Source of the DNA: JABAAE01 sp905480545
GTDB taxonomy: Bacteria; Planctomycetota; Planctomycetia; Pirellulales; Pirellulaceae
NCBI GenBank assembly: GCA_943788025.1
Contig: CALSOR010000004.1
Coordinates: 434,001 to 498,000, forward strand
DNA length: 64,000 nucleotides
Reading direction: 5' to 3'
Numbering within the stretch: position 1 is the first letter of the stretch; each line of letters begins with the position of its first letter. Under the pieces are notes generated by a model that saw only the letters and a program-made list of their open reading frames with translations, was not told the DNA's origin and did no database searches. A program made the translations under genes and the position numbers. Below, in pieces: positions 29,469 to 38,855 of this stretch.

Positions 29469-31258
29469 TAGTGCCTGTCCCGAAAGTGCTGTTACTTTGC
29501 AAATTCGGCTTGGATGCGGTGTTGGGAGTTCGTGAAGATTTGTATTTTTTGCCGTTGAGACCGATGCGGTGTGGGACCGAGCGGGACTGAGGCGGCGATT
29601 CAGTTTGGTCAGCGCGTATTTCTCCCGCCTTACTTGCTGTTTTCGAAGCTTTTTGGTGGTTAAGCTGCTTTGCGATGGCTTCGGCCTGCCGCTGCTTCGG
29701 CATTTTCCTTGGCGATCAACATCCGGCCAAGCGTCAGGAGGTTGCGGCCCAGAATGGCAAGCTGAAGGTAACGCTCAAACCCTGCTTCGGATCGGTCGCG
29801 ACAGCGTTTCATTGCGTTGCCACTCTGCAAAGCTCCGATCGCTGATTCAACTCCCGAATGATTTTGTTGAGCAGCCAGGAATTCTTCATCTGCAGCGGCC
29901 AACTGTGCGACCGATTGTTGTGCACCAGGCTTGGGCAGACACAGGTGCGGCACAAGCTCAGAAAGCTCCGTCTGATTCCCCGCAGAATGAAAACCGCGAT
30001 CCAAAGATAAACGCTGCACTCCGTTGCGATATTCTTTTTGCAGCGACATCGTTTCCCGAACTGCCACATCTTTATCGCCTTCATCGCGATTCATCAGCAC
30101 GCCGCGAACAATGAAACCCGCCGCGTCTTCAAACACCAACACTTGCCGCCCAAACTGAATCGGATGACCAGCTTTGCCCCGTTTGTACAGCTGCGTATGC
30201 GGTTCGAAAATGCTGAACAACTTTTCTGTGTTGGCAACCGTTTCGCCTTGGATCACACGGCGTTTTGCCGTGTCGGCCACACGCTCGGTGCGCACGATGA
30301 AAGCTTGCAGAGAGTTGGGGCCAAACAGGTCGGCGGGCTTCGGATGCGGTTGTCCGATGATGCCGCAAAGCTCTCGAGCTCGCTGTGTCACAATCACTGC
30401 TTTTTGAAGTAATTCACGGTAAAGTGGCTTCATTCGGTCTTTGTAACGCGGACCTTTCTTCGCCGAGATGCGGTTAATTGCACGGTTCAGTTTCTTCACT
30501 TTCTTTAACAGGTGAGTGTGCTGACGCCATCCAGAAACACCATGTGAATCGGCCAGCTTGACCGACAACGAAATGATCTTTCGAAGACCGTCGAACAACA
30601 GCGAACTTTCCGTCGGATAATGAATACAAGTTTCCATCACAAACGAATCGGCACGAACTTTTTCAATGGCCTCTGGCTCAAGCACGTGCCCTTGGCCGAC
30701 GATCGCTTGGCTGATGCTGGCAATCGTCTCGGGTTTGAGCTGGCAGATATTGTTGCGAATCGTACGCCATTTGAATTCCGTTTCGTCGCAGTCACCCAAC
30801 CCCATGATCGCCCGAAGCTTGCGATGGTTCTCGGCAAAGTCTTCCAGTTGATCGTAAGTGCAATCGCATCCCAATCGGACCGCTGCCAGAACACAGATAT
30901 GCCAATAGTCCATACCTGTACGACCGGTGTCAGTCCGAGAGTTTGTGTTGACGTCAGTACCGATCAGCCCAAGGATTTCAGCCAATAGATCTTTGTCGCA
31001 GTAAACAAACTGAAGCGAGCGGAGCACCGGAACCAGGCTTTCGCGAGATTCAAGATTGAACGAAACTTTTTCGATCGGAACGCTGTCCAATCGCAACTGG
31101 TTAGAGTACGATTTTCGCATCCTTGGCTCCTCGAAGATTGAGTGTGGTGATTCCGTTTTGTTCGAATATTACGAAATCATACACGATTCTTCGGGGAGCT
31201 TTTTTAATACCTTGCACTCCAAAATCCAACAAAATCAGCTTTTAAGACAGACACTAAC
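29469..31258. mobile_element. ISNCY-family insertion sequence
   Basis: The element carries one transposase gene (29660-31120, -). Imperfect terminal inverted repeats are visible: TAGTGCCTGTCCCGAAAG at 29469-29486 and its inverted counterpart at 31241-31258 (reverse complement TTAGTGTCTGTCTTAAAA). Length is about 1.8 kb. No clear target-site duplication was found. It sits directly beside an IS3 remnant on the right. Confidence 0.7.
29660..31120 (-). CDS. ISNCY-family transposase
   Basis: The intact 486-residue transposase has the expected landmarks of this family: DSFVMETCIHYPTE (about 158-171) with the first catalytic Asp, LFSIFEPHTQLYKRGKAGHP (about 305-325), SLDRGFHS with the second Asp (about 388) and a late Glu in HSGVESAIGAL. 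A long charged helical middle (200-260) is usual. No frameshift is seen, so the element may still be active. It catalyses cut-and-paste movement of the surrounding element. Confidence 0.88.
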   Translation of the reverse strand: MRKSYSNQLRLDSVPIEKVSFNLESRESLVPVLRSLQFVYCDKDLLAEILGLIGTDVNTNSRTDTGRTGMDYWHICVLAAVRLGCDCTYDQLEDFAENHRKLRAIMGLGDCDETEFKWRTIRNNICQLKPETIASISQAIVGQGHVLEPEAIEKVRADSFVMETCIHYPTESSLLFDGLRKIISLSVKLADSHGVSGWRQHTHLLKKVKKLNRAINRISAKKGPRYKDRMKPLYRELLQKAVIVTQRARELCGIIGQPHPKPADLFGPNSLQAFIVRTERVADTAKRRVIQGETVANTEKLFSIFEPHTQLYKRGKAGHPIQFGRQVLVFEDAAGFIVRGVLMNRDEGDKDVAVRETMSLQKEYRNGVQRLSLDRGFHSAGNQTELSELVPHLCLPKPGAQQSVAQLAAADEEFLAAQQNHSGVESAIGALQSGNAMKRCRDRSEAGFERYLQLAILGRNLLTLGRMLIAKENAEAAAGRSHRKAA

Positions 31259-31285
31259 TATATTCCGACCATGCTCTACAACAAA

Positions 31286-31605
31286 TCCCTGTTTAATCAC
31301 AGTAACCGCGGTTGCCAATACACAAGCGACGCAGTTCAGCCGATTTTGAAGACCAAAGACCAGGCACATGACTTGTGCAATGAGCCGAACAGGATGCGAT
31401 TACGACAACGCTGGTGCTGACCGATTCTTCAGCTAATTCAAACACGAATGGACCAAATTCGAAGAGCACGAAACCATCGAACAAGCCCGATTGAGCATCT
31501 GCAAATACATCCAGGTTTTTTACAACACAAAAAGAATTCATCAAACTGTGCATTAGCTAACATCCAATGAATTCGAAAAAAAGTATCACGCAACAACAGC
31601 AGCAT
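31286..31605 (+). pseudogene. IS3-family transposase (OrfB) C-terminal remnant
   Basis: Decayed pieces of the integrase core can be read: NRGCQYTSDAVQPILKT (from about 31305), then in another frame MSRTGCDYDNAG, FKHEWTKFEEHETIEQARLS and YIQVFYNTKRIHQTV (to about 31548), with stops after DRFFS and after QTVH. The order matches the last third of IS3 OrfB (HSDRGSQYTS, NCYDNA, F-E region). At least one shift and two stops make it dead. Confidence 0.75.
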
Positions 31606-31653
31606 CGTTAAATTCCGGAGTCCACAGGCACTGTGCTGACGCAATTGTCGCGG

Positions 31654-32619
31654 CTAGGTTACGGATGCACCATTCAACTCAAAGACGACTTTGAAGGCGG
31701 CGGGATCTACCGCTGCCTGAAAGGCCTCTTGGGCAGCTTCCAACGGAAAACGGTTAGTGATCAAGCCCGTTAAATTAACCCGACCAGCCTCCAGCATTGC
31801 AATCGCTTGGTCAAAGGGGCCGCACCGCGAACCCAGCAATTTGACCTCATCAATCACGATCGGTGCTAGGGAGAGTTGGTGCTGATCGACCACCGTGGTT
31901 TTCATAACGATTGTGCCACGAGGTTCGACCAACTCCAAAGCCAGCGGCAAACCAGTCACCGAACCGGTACAGTCAACAACCAGATCAAAAGCTTTTTCGC
32001 ATTCTAGATCGTCCAGCTTAATCGCCTCCATTCCCAACTTTCGAAATCGTTCCAACTTCAGATCGTGTTTCCCCACCACACTGAGATCCTTGACCTTTTC
32101 AGAAATAGCCAGAGCACACAAATAGGCCAACCTACCGTCCCCCAAGACAATAGCCTTGCGAATCACAGACAAATCCATCTGAGTACCTATTTCCAGGGCA
32201 GCAGCCAACGGTTCGATCAAGACCGCCTGATCGTCGGTAATGGAATCTGGAATGAAATGCAGGCTACTTTGTGGAATGGCGACCTGCTCCGCAAACGCAC
32301 CATCATGCTTAAAGATTCCTACCACCGTGCGGTTGGCGCAATGATTACCAAAGCCTGAATGGCAGCGTATACATTTTTTGCAATTACAGTTAATTTCTCC
32401 CACCACGCGTCGTCCTTGAAAATCACCAGAGGTGGCTCTACCGACGAATTCATGCCCCAGAATTCCAGAAAATTCCATATAGCCACGGACCAGCTGTAAA
32501 TCAGTTTCGCAGATCCCAGCTTGAATGACATCAATCAACACTTCCCCTTCGCCAACGGTGGGTGCCGGATGGTCCCGTTGAAAATGGACCGTATTTTGTT
32601 CCAGACAAATGGCGCGCAT
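31654..32619 (-). CDS. Zinc-dependent alcohol dehydrogenase (MDR superfamily)
   Basis: The 321-residue product is a medium-chain dehydrogenase. Catalytic zinc ligands are Cys37, His56 and Glu57 (GHEF). Structural-zinc cysteines are C80, C83, C86 and C94. The Rossmann loop is LGDGRLAYL near 168, a variant of GxGxxG. It would oxidise an alcohol or polyol with NAD(P); it is closest in style to threonine/sorbitol dehydrogenase relatives and slightly shorter than usual (340-350). The gene stands alone. A 21-base inverted repeat lies just upstream of its start. Confidence 0.88.
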   Translation of the reverse strand: MRAICLEQNTVHFQRDHPAPTVGEGEVLIDVIQAGICETDLQLVRGYMEFSGILGHEFVGRATSGDFQGRRVVGEINCNCKKCIRCHSGFGNHCANRTVVGIFKHDGAFAEQVAIPQSSLHFIPDSITDDQAVLIEPLAAALEIGTQMDLSVIRKAIVLGDGRLAYLCALAISEKVKDLSVVGKHDLKLERFRKLGMEAIKLDDLECEKAFDLVVDCTGSVTGLPLALELVEPRGTIVMKTTVVDQHQLSLAPIVIDEVKLLGSRCGPFDQAIAMLEAGRVNLTGLITNRFPLEAAQEAFQAAVDPAAFKVVFELNGASVT

Positions 32620-32639
32620 ATTTCACTCTCTTGATATAA

Positions 32640-32660
32640 AAAAGGTGTCAGGAACCTTTT
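32640..32660. repeat. REP-like element, GTGTCAGG family, copy 1
   Basis: A perfect hairpin: AAAAGGT (32640-32646), loop GTCAGGA, ACCTTTT (32654-32660). The GGTGTCAGG core recurs at four other places between 38.8 and 41.8 kb. It lies just upstream of the dehydrogenase start. Confidence 0.75.
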
Positions 32661-32771
32661 ATTTAGCTTCCAGGTTTTGTCATTTAAAACCATAACCGAT
32701 TTTTGAGAAAATCAACACGCTGCTAATGGTGCTCGTTTGATTTATTTGACTCCCAAGGCCCTCTCGATTTG

Positions 32772-35700
32772 TCATTGTTGTAGATTGTTCAGCTGCAACG
32801 AATACTCATCTCGCAGGAATGCGGCCTGGGAAATCCCATTATCCAGATACGAAATAAAATTCGCATTCTGGGAATTACTCTTCAGCGCGTGGGCAATCAC
32901 TCTCATTTCGTCTAGGCCTTCTATGAGTTGGATTAGCAGGTTTCGCTTTTCCTCGGTCAGTACTGCGCGACGAAATGACGTTTGTCGCTTTTTGATGTTT
33001 TCAATGGCGTTTCCGAAACCGGTTTTCGATTTCTCGAACCACAAACCAGATTTAATCGCCTTCTTCTTTACTACCTGCCATCCATTTGGGCCACTGTTTT
33101 CCCAAACGAATTCGGTTACCGGAAATGGTGCGTTTGCGCCTCCTAAAAGCCTCTCCATCAACTGACGATACTCGTCTTTCATGATACGAATCATATCAAT
33201 CGCCTGTTTAAAATAGGCTTGAAAGTTGGTGTTTTGGGTGCTGTCATGCAGCTGTGTCGCCAAGCCTAGCATTGCTTCGAGTGCAACAATCAATTCTCCT
33301 GCTTTGCCACCTTTATCATGATCGCTTCTGGCCTTGTCGATAGAGCGTTTAAGTTTTTTGATCTTGCTAATGGCTTTTCCAAAACCTGTTTTTTGTCCCT
33401 TTTTAATTAACCCCACTTTGTCCGCTGTTTTTTTCACCTTTTGCCAATCGCTATCGTCCCACGTGAATGAGACACGATCGAACGGCGCGTCCCTTCCACT
33501 GAGGATTGCATCGAAAGGGTGTTCCGTATGAGCCGCAGCAGCCAAGTCTCGAAGTTCAGCAAGGCCTCCAATCACCTTCCGGTTTGTCGAAAAGCCTCGT
33601 TCGTTTTGCAATAAGCTGATGGCTTGCTGGATTTTTGTCGTGATTCCACTAAGTTTGCCGGCCATCGATCGCAACTCGGCGGGATTTTTCTTTGCTTCAG
33701 CTAGAATGTTTCGCAACGAATCGTAATCTCTGAGAGCCTTGGAAAGCTGTTTTCCACCTTTCGCTTCTGGGACCGCTTTTGCTTGAATAGCCGATTGATA
33801 GGCTCTGTTCCAGGCATCCTCCGTCAGCGAAACGTCAAAATCAAAGGAGTTGATTTCACTCTGCTTCCTGCTGATTTCTGCGGCTCTGGATTCGGCTTCG
33901 ACTTTCACGAAAATAAACCACTGCAAAAGCTCCTCATGAAATGAGGGCCCTTTATTGGGCTGCCCAGGATTCATTAATTTTTCAAGCCTGCCAGTAGGTT
34001 TCGCCGACAATAAATCGTTAATGCTTTTTACAATGTTAGCCAGGCTACTTAACACGTCACTTTCTTCACTCGTATTCCCGCCTCCGTTCAATGCTTGATT
34101 CTGTTCTTCAAACTGAGTTAACGCCGTAGCAACGGCCTTTCCGTCATTCAAATTAAGGAAGCCAGCTTGGGCAGCGGCGGTGATCGTTTCGTTCCACCGA
34201 GTACTCGTAAATGCGACCTTCTTCCATTCTTTCAGAGCGATCGCCTGTTCCTCCGATAGATTCTTGTCGCCAATATTCTCCGGCAGTTTAGCCGGATTTC
34301 CATCCCAGCTTGCGTTGAGTTCAGCTTCATTTTCCCGAGACTTTTCAAGAACGGATTCGGTCATGCTTTCGAAGAAATTTAGTAGCCCCGGAAATTCCGC
34401 TGCGACGGGCCATAGTGTCTTTAGCAATCCCGCTGCCTTTGCAAGTTCGGCACGGATCTTGATTCTTGCCTCGTATTTTTTTTTCGCGTTCTCACCGGTC
34501 GATTCGACTTGAGATTGAAGTGCCTTAACGTTCTCCAGCGATTTCCCAACTCCCTCGTCAGCGTTAGTGATTTTGCAGCGATTGACTGCCTGCGTCCAGT
34601 TCTGTTGCCAGGTGTCGTAGAGGGTTGATCCTGAACCCATTTGCTGCCAATCCTGATCTTTTATTCCCAATTTGAATAACGTGCCGTTGAGGAAATTGCG
34701 CTGTGTATTGACCGTGGAATAGATACCCCTCAGGTAGGCGCCCATCGGCTCGTGCAATCCGCCTTCGTTGCGTTCGGGATGAACACCAAGGGCAATCCTT
34801 GCAGCATTTTCCAGTTTGACTAACGCGGGTTCGACTTTCTTCATCACCTCGTCAGTAGCGGCCGCCTCACCCTGCTGGATACTTTGGTTAAACGTTGCCA
34901 AAGCGGTGTTAGCCGCCGTGACAGGTTTCACGCAATCATTCAACGCTGCCTTTAAGCCAGTATTTGCATGATACAGTCCAGCGTTTTTTTCGCATTCCGT
35001 CTTCGTCTGACTCCAGTGCGTGGACCACTGATCTGGTGAGATCGGGAATTCACCTGCCGTCCAATTGGCGTTATAGGGAAATTCCCTTGCGATGGACGAA
35101 CGATCTTTACCTAATGCTTCCTGCGCTTTTGAAGTCACAGCACCACCCGCCTTTTTTAACAAACGCGCCATGCCACCGGCGCCAATGCTCTCACCGAGTT
35201 CGCTACCGAGATTATCGGAAACCTCTGTTTCGTCTCGCTGATTGGCATGCTGCAACATCGCTTCGCGCAGCACCGAGAGCGCCATTGCCGGATTGCGAAC
35301 ATCCGCTTCGGTGATCCCACGATCGACGATAAACTTCGTCGCCATCGGATTTCCTTCCTTTGCCAAAATTGCGATGTACATCTTGGCGTACAGTCCGCTG
35401 TCTTCCATGATCTGCAACCGGGCGATCGGATTGCCAGCCTGAGCCTCTTGAATCAGCTGCTTTGCGTTGCGAGCAATATTCCAGTCGATGCCGGCAAACA
35501 CCAAGTTGTTTCCATACTCTATCCCCTTGCCGGTGACCTTCAGCGTCAACCCAACACCTGCGCTTACGCCGGATGCCAATCCAATCTCTCCAGCAAGAAC
35601 AGCGGCTTTGGCTCCAACTTCGACCCCTTTTTTAACGACTTGTCGTTTGCGGGCAGAACGTTCGTTTATCAACGACCGGACCAACGCTCCTCCGTCATCT

Positions 35701-36389
35701 TCGGAATTACCAGATACGGAGTCACGTTCGGCTTGTTGCAACATCTCATTAGTTCCGCTTTTCATACCAAAGGCCTTTTTGAGTTCAAGGGACGCAGTGG
35801 CGAAGTCAATTCCAGCGGCGACCGCGCAAAGCACGGGGATTTGATCCCCCAGATCCGACGCCCAACTCGCGGTGACGCCCAGCCCACCAGAATCCTTTGC
35901 TGTGTTGGCTACCCAGCCCACATTGGTCGCAACTCCAATACCAGCCGAAGCGAGAGTCGCAGCCTCGGAGGCGATTTGAGACGCCCATTGTGCCGCTTTT
36001 TTTTGCGCCTGATCTAAACGACTGTTTTCCGATGCAATCCGACTTGGCAAATCAGACAACTCCGGATGCTTCTCGACCAGTTGCTCCAGGCTCTCGCCGT
36101 TCTTTAATGCATCGTAAACGTGTTGGCCGTAACCCCATCCGCTTTGTATAGTGGCCAAGGAACCTGCAAAGGCTTCCACGAAACCAGGGGCATCACGCCA
36201 AGCACATGGAATGAATGCATCTCCGGCCGTGGCACCGTGAACACCATCTCTCGAAAGCCCTCCCAAATCAGTCGAAATTCCTACCATCCCAAGAGTATCC
36301 ATGGCAAAGCCAAAGCTATCCCGGAAATCCTCATACATGCTTGGAGCTACTTTCTTTTTCATCAATGACTTGACCCTTTCATCGGCCAA
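32772..36389 (-). CDS. Unrecognised 1205-residue protein with six divergent ~125-residue repeats
   Basis: I do not recognise a family. Residues 1-135 are helical. Residues 135-310 hold several Ala/Gly-rich hydrophobic helices (about 138-160, 184-200, 258-284). From about 440 to the end, a helical unit repeats six times, each marked by a Trp (459, 598, 732, 860, 982, 1104) and, about 20-27 residues later, a small-residue turn such as TGFGKAI or GKQLSKAL. The last two copies are clearly alike. No signal peptide is seen. The first codon used here is TTG; no better start exists because the frame is open upstream to 36467. There a G7 run (36451-36457) separates it from the 265-residue gene; one base less would join them. 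A structural, adhesive or toxin-like role is possible but unproven. Confidence 0.75.
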   Translation of the reverse strand: MADERVKSLMKKKVAPSMYEDFRDSFGFAMDTLGMVGISTDLGGLSRDGVHGATAGDAFIPCAWRDAPGFVEAFAGSLATIQSGWGYGQHVYDALKNGESLEQLVEKHPELSDLPSRIASENSRLDQAQKKAAQWASQIASEAATLASAGIGVATNVGWVANTAKDSGGLGVTASWASDLGDQIPVLCAVAAGIDFATASLELKKAFGMKSGTNEMLQQAERDSVSGNSEDDGGALVRSLINERSARKRQVVKKGVEVGAKAAVLAGEIGLASGVSAGVGLTLKVTGKGIEYGNNLVFAGIDWNIARNAKQLIQEAQAGNPIARLQIMEDSGLYAKMYIAILAKEGNPMATKFIVDRGITEADVRNPAMALSVLREAMLQHANQRDETEVSDNLGSELGESIGAGGMARLLKKAGGAVTSKAQEALGKDRSSIAREFPYNANWTAGEFPISPDQWSTHWSQTKTECEKNAGLYHANTGLKAALNDCVKPVTAANTALATFNQSIQQGEAAATDEVMKKVEPALVKLENAARIALGVHPERNEGGLHEPMGAYLRGIYSTVNTQRNFLNGTLFKLGIKDQDWQQMGSGSTLYDTWQQNWTQAVNRCKITNADEGVGKSLENVKALQSQVESTGENAKKKYEARIKIRAELAKAAGLLKTLWPVAAEFPGLLNFFESMTESVLEKSRENEAELNASWDGNPAKLPENIGDKNLSEEQAIALKEWKKVAFTSTRWNETITAAAQAGFLNLNDGKAVATALTQFEEQNQALNGGGNTSEESDVLSSLANIVKSINDLLSAKPTGRLEKLMNPGQPNKGPSFHEELLQWFIFVKVEAESRAAEISRKQSEINSFDFDVSLTEDAWNRAYQSAIQAKAVPEAKGGKQLSKALRDYDSLRNILAEAKKNPAELRSMAGKLSGITTKIQQAISLLQNERGFSTNRKVIGGLAELRDLAAAAHTEHPFDAILSGRDAPFDRVSFTWDDSDWQKVKKTADKVGLIKKGQKTGFGKAISKIKKLKRSIDKARSDHDKGGKAGELIVALEAMLGLATQLHDSTQNTNFQAYFKQAIDMIRIMKDEYRQLMERLLGGANAPFPVTEFVWENSGPNGWQVVKKKAIKSGLWFEKSKTGFGNAIENIKKRQTSFRRAVLTEEKRNLLIQLIEGLDEMRVIAHALKSNSQNANFISYLDNGISQAAFLRDEYSLQLNNLQQ

Positions 36390-36447
36390 TTCACGTTCAA
36401 CTTTACGCCAAGCCTGCAGTTCGCGGATGAATGCTGGCGGCCAGAAT

Positions 36448-37233
36448 TCAGGGGGGGATATGGCTTAAGGACGACTCGACCTCTTCCACCGTCCCACCCG
36501 CATCGCGGATAGAATAGGCCCTCCGAAGAATATTTTCGTTCGTCCGCATCAACTGGACGTTCTGTTCGGGGGTGACCGATAGAACCGGAATGTCAAAGTA
36601 AAAAGCCGTACGATCTTGCGATTTAAGTGAGCCGCGTTCGATCACTGATCTAAAAATTTCGGCTTCTTCTTCGCGCACCTCATTACTCACATTTAGAAGC
36701 TCTGCTTTCATTGATTCACTACGCCCCTGAGGCAGGCACAAATCCAACATTCGCCGATCAAGATCCGTTGAAAGCCACTCATCCGGGATATGATTCATCA
36801 TGTTTGCAGCACGTTTTCTCGTTTCCTGATAAGCTTCCGCTTTCGCCGCATCGTTTTCGTAAGGTGCCAAAGCCACGAACAACGCCTGCTGTCGCTCTTG
36901 AGCTGCCGTTCTAGCGGCTCGGATCGCGTTTAACTCGATACGACGTTGCTCAAAGAACCTCTGCTCCTGACTGGCTCGTTCCTGATCACCGTATTTTCGT
37001 GGGTCGGTAACGATCGTTGCGGCCAGAAGATCGTCGAGCCGACGATAGTTTTTGAATGCAGCGGCCTCCGATGACATAAGCCGCTGGTGCTCCAGAAGGA
37101 TTCGGTCAACTTCCGGATCTTCAAGCCCTTTGGTAATCGTGACGGATGCCAGCATGTGACGCGTTATGTCCCTGTCGATTAATTCGCGTCGATTACTAGA
37201 TTCCAGCACATTTCGAATACTGGTTTTGGCCAT
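36448..37233 (-). CDS. Unrecognised coiled-coil protein, perhaps the N-terminal part of the next gene
   Basis: From ATG 37233 (the frame is open to an earlier ATG at 37245) this gives 261 residues, highly charged and helical, with a coiled-coil-like run near 85-120 (EQRFFEQRRIELNAIRAART). No known domain is seen. The last codons read through seven C (36451-36457 on this strand) and stop at once. Dropping one C gives PPEFWPPAFIRELQAW and carries on without a stop into the 1205-residue protein, for one product of about 1,490 residues. So this is either a separate gene or the front of a split one. Confidence 0.65.
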   Translation of the reverse strand: MAKTSIRNVLESSNRRELIDRDITRHMLASVTITKGLEDPEVDRILLEHQRLMSSEAAAFKNYRRLDDLLAATIVTDPRKYGDQERASQEQRFFEQRRIELNAIRAARTAAQERQQALFVALAPYENDAAKAEAYQETRKRAANMMNHIPDEWLSTDLDRRMLDLCLPQGRSESMKAELLNVSNEVREEEAEIFRSVIERGSLKSQDRTAFYFDIPVLSVTPEQNVQLMRTNENILRRAYSIRDAGGTVEEVESSLSHIPP

Positions 37234-37245
37234 GATCTGGTCCAC

Positions 37246-37546
37246 CGTAAAAAGTGTTTTTGTTAATGTTCAGTCATCTGTTCAAATTTAATTGGGCAAC
37301 GTTTCCCCTTCCTCGCTTCGCCATTTCAAGTTTGCGATTCGCTCAGTCGATTTTCGACCTCGTTCCCGATTGTGTTTGTTTCGCCGAAAAATTGACTCAC
37401 GCCATGATTTCTAAACACATCGACTAACTCGACAATAACTCGCGATGCCTTTCATAACCGTTGATGTCAGCCGCGTAGCCTTTGAGGTAATTGCTTGATG
37501 CGCGGATGCCATTATGAGTAACTTTAAAAAGTTTTAGAGTAGGCAA
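37246..37546. other. Intergenic region
   Basis: About 300 bases between two - strand genes of the same locus. No gene or clear signal was seen; it may hold a promoter for the coiled-coil gene. Confidence 0.4.
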
Positions 37547-38506
37547 TTACAACACAGACTTTAATTGGGCAGTGGCCGCGAGCAATGGAGTGCGAATGTC
37601 GTCTGCCAGCTCACAAACATCCTCGACGATTTCGTCCTGATGCAGGTATTTTTCAATTTCCCTGACTTTTTGCATTGTGTCTGGTGTACCGCTAAGCTGG
37701 CTTCTCACGGCTTTTAGTTCGAGCAATGCATTCATGACGTCCGGATGGTCTGCCGCCGAAAGTGCTTTTTCTACCATTCTTAACTTGACGGCCATTTTAT
37801 TCTGAGCCACTTTCCATCCTGCGAGCGCTTCGTCAAGATTGGCGGGCTGATCAACTTCCACTCCTGCAGCAGTTGATTCGTCATTTGTGGATTCGGCCGA
37901 TTTCGAAACAGGTGTTTTCAGTGCCGTTTCCGCCTGATCAAGTAGAGCGTTGGCCTGAACGAAATCCATCTTGCGAGCGAAAACACCTGCCTCGCTGGCC
38001 TTAAGTTTTGCCTCGTCACCCGACGGTGTTCCAACGACCGCTTTGATCTGAGGAACCAATGCCGTCAGGCGATTCCTGAATTGATCAGCCAGCGAATTGT
38101 CAGATTCCGAAACACCATCTGAAGTCGATGATTCCGAAGCTGTTTCAACTTCATCCGATTCGTTGACTTTCGGCAGTTCTTCAACAATCGCGTAGCTGGG
38201 CTTAAATTTCATCCCCGCTTCGGTCTTCAAAAAATCTTTTAGAATCAGCTCTTTGCCGGGCGGCTCTTCATAACCATCGGCACTCAGCAGCTTGAACGAA
38301 ATGTTGAGACCTTTCCCATCAACTACACCGTGATAGAATTGCCCCTTGCCATCCTTTTTTGCCTCTTTTTTGTACTTTTCGACCGTGCCTTTTTTGTAAA
38401 CGACCATACTCAGGATCTTGATACCCTTGCAAATCATTACAAATTTTCGAGGTTTCCCCTTCTTGACTTCTTCAAGAAACTTCTTCGTATCGGAATCAAC
38501 GGCCAT
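37547..38506 (-). CDS. Unrecognised 319-residue protein of the repeat-protein locus
   Basis: Residues 1-110 are a compact alpha/beta domain, rich in Lys. A Ser/Glu/Asp-rich linker spans about 112-137. Two helical segments follow: FRNRLTALVPQIKAVVG...LLDQAETAL (about 142-195) and LDEALAGWKVAQNKMAV...QLKSVL (about 224-319). The second begins with a Trp-containing helix reminiscent of the repeats in the 1205-residue protein encoded downstream on the same strand. No signal or membrane helix. The shared helical style and position suggest the proteins work together; this is inference. Three 20-base repeats lie about 28 bases before its ATG. Confidence 0.75.
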   Translation of the reverse strand: MAVDSDTKKFLEEVKKGKPRKFVMICKGIKILSMVVYKKGTVEKYKKEAKKDGKGQFYHGVVDGKGLNISFKLLSADGYEEPPGKELILKDFLKTEAGMKFKPSYAIVEELPKVNESDEVETASESSTSDGVSESDNSLADQFRNRLTALVPQIKAVVGTPSGDEAKLKASEAGVFARKMDFVQANALLDQAETALKTPVSKSAESTNDESTAAGVEVDQPANLDEALAGWKVAQNKMAVKLRMVEKALSAADHPDVMNALLELKAVRSQLSGTPDTMQKVREIEKYLHQDEIVEDVCELADDIRTPLLAATAQLKSVL

Positions 38507-38534
38507 GCAATGCCTCCAGGAATTTTACTTGAGT

Positions 38535-38594
38535 ACGGTGCGTCCTTATGGAAGACGGTGCGTCCTTATGGAAGACGGTGCGTCCTTATGGAAG
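38535..38594. repeat. Three exact tandem 20-base units in a promoter position
   Basis: ACGGTGCGTCCTTATGGAAG occurs at 38535-38554, 38555-38574 and 38575-38594 with no change. The array lies 28 bases upstream of the start (38506) of the 319-residue gene on the - strand, where copy number could alter expression. It may equally be a neutral slippage product. Confidence 0.9.
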
Positions 38595-38813
38595 GTAGAC
38601 ATGCCCGCTTTATTCTCAAAAATCCAACCAAGGTATTGACCTACAAGATCGGATCAACTGCTTCCATTACGGGTTTTAACTAATTGTCATGCTGATCAAG
38701 TTGGATTCGGCATTTCATCACGCGATTCTAATTTTTTAGTGGCGACATGCAAGGTCAATGAGACCATGCGATTTTCTCTCGATTTCTCGCTGCGTCATTG
38801 ATTCGGGAAGAAT

Positions 38814-38855
38814 AAAAGGTGCCATTCGTGTCAGGGACCGAATTGACACCTCAGG
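38814..38855. repeat. REP-like element, GTGTCAGG family, copy 2 (left flank of RAYT)
   Basis: AAAAGGTGCCATTC is followed by GTGTCAGGGACCG at 38828-38840 and then GACACC. The 13-base core is exactly inverted at 39594-39606, on the far side of the RAYT gene. It overlaps the last codons of that gene. Confidence 0.8.

Noticed and set aside
35247..36017. A 256-codon + strand frame inside the 1205-residue gene
   Set aside because: It is antisense to the repeat protein with no recognised family; composition looks like a shadow.
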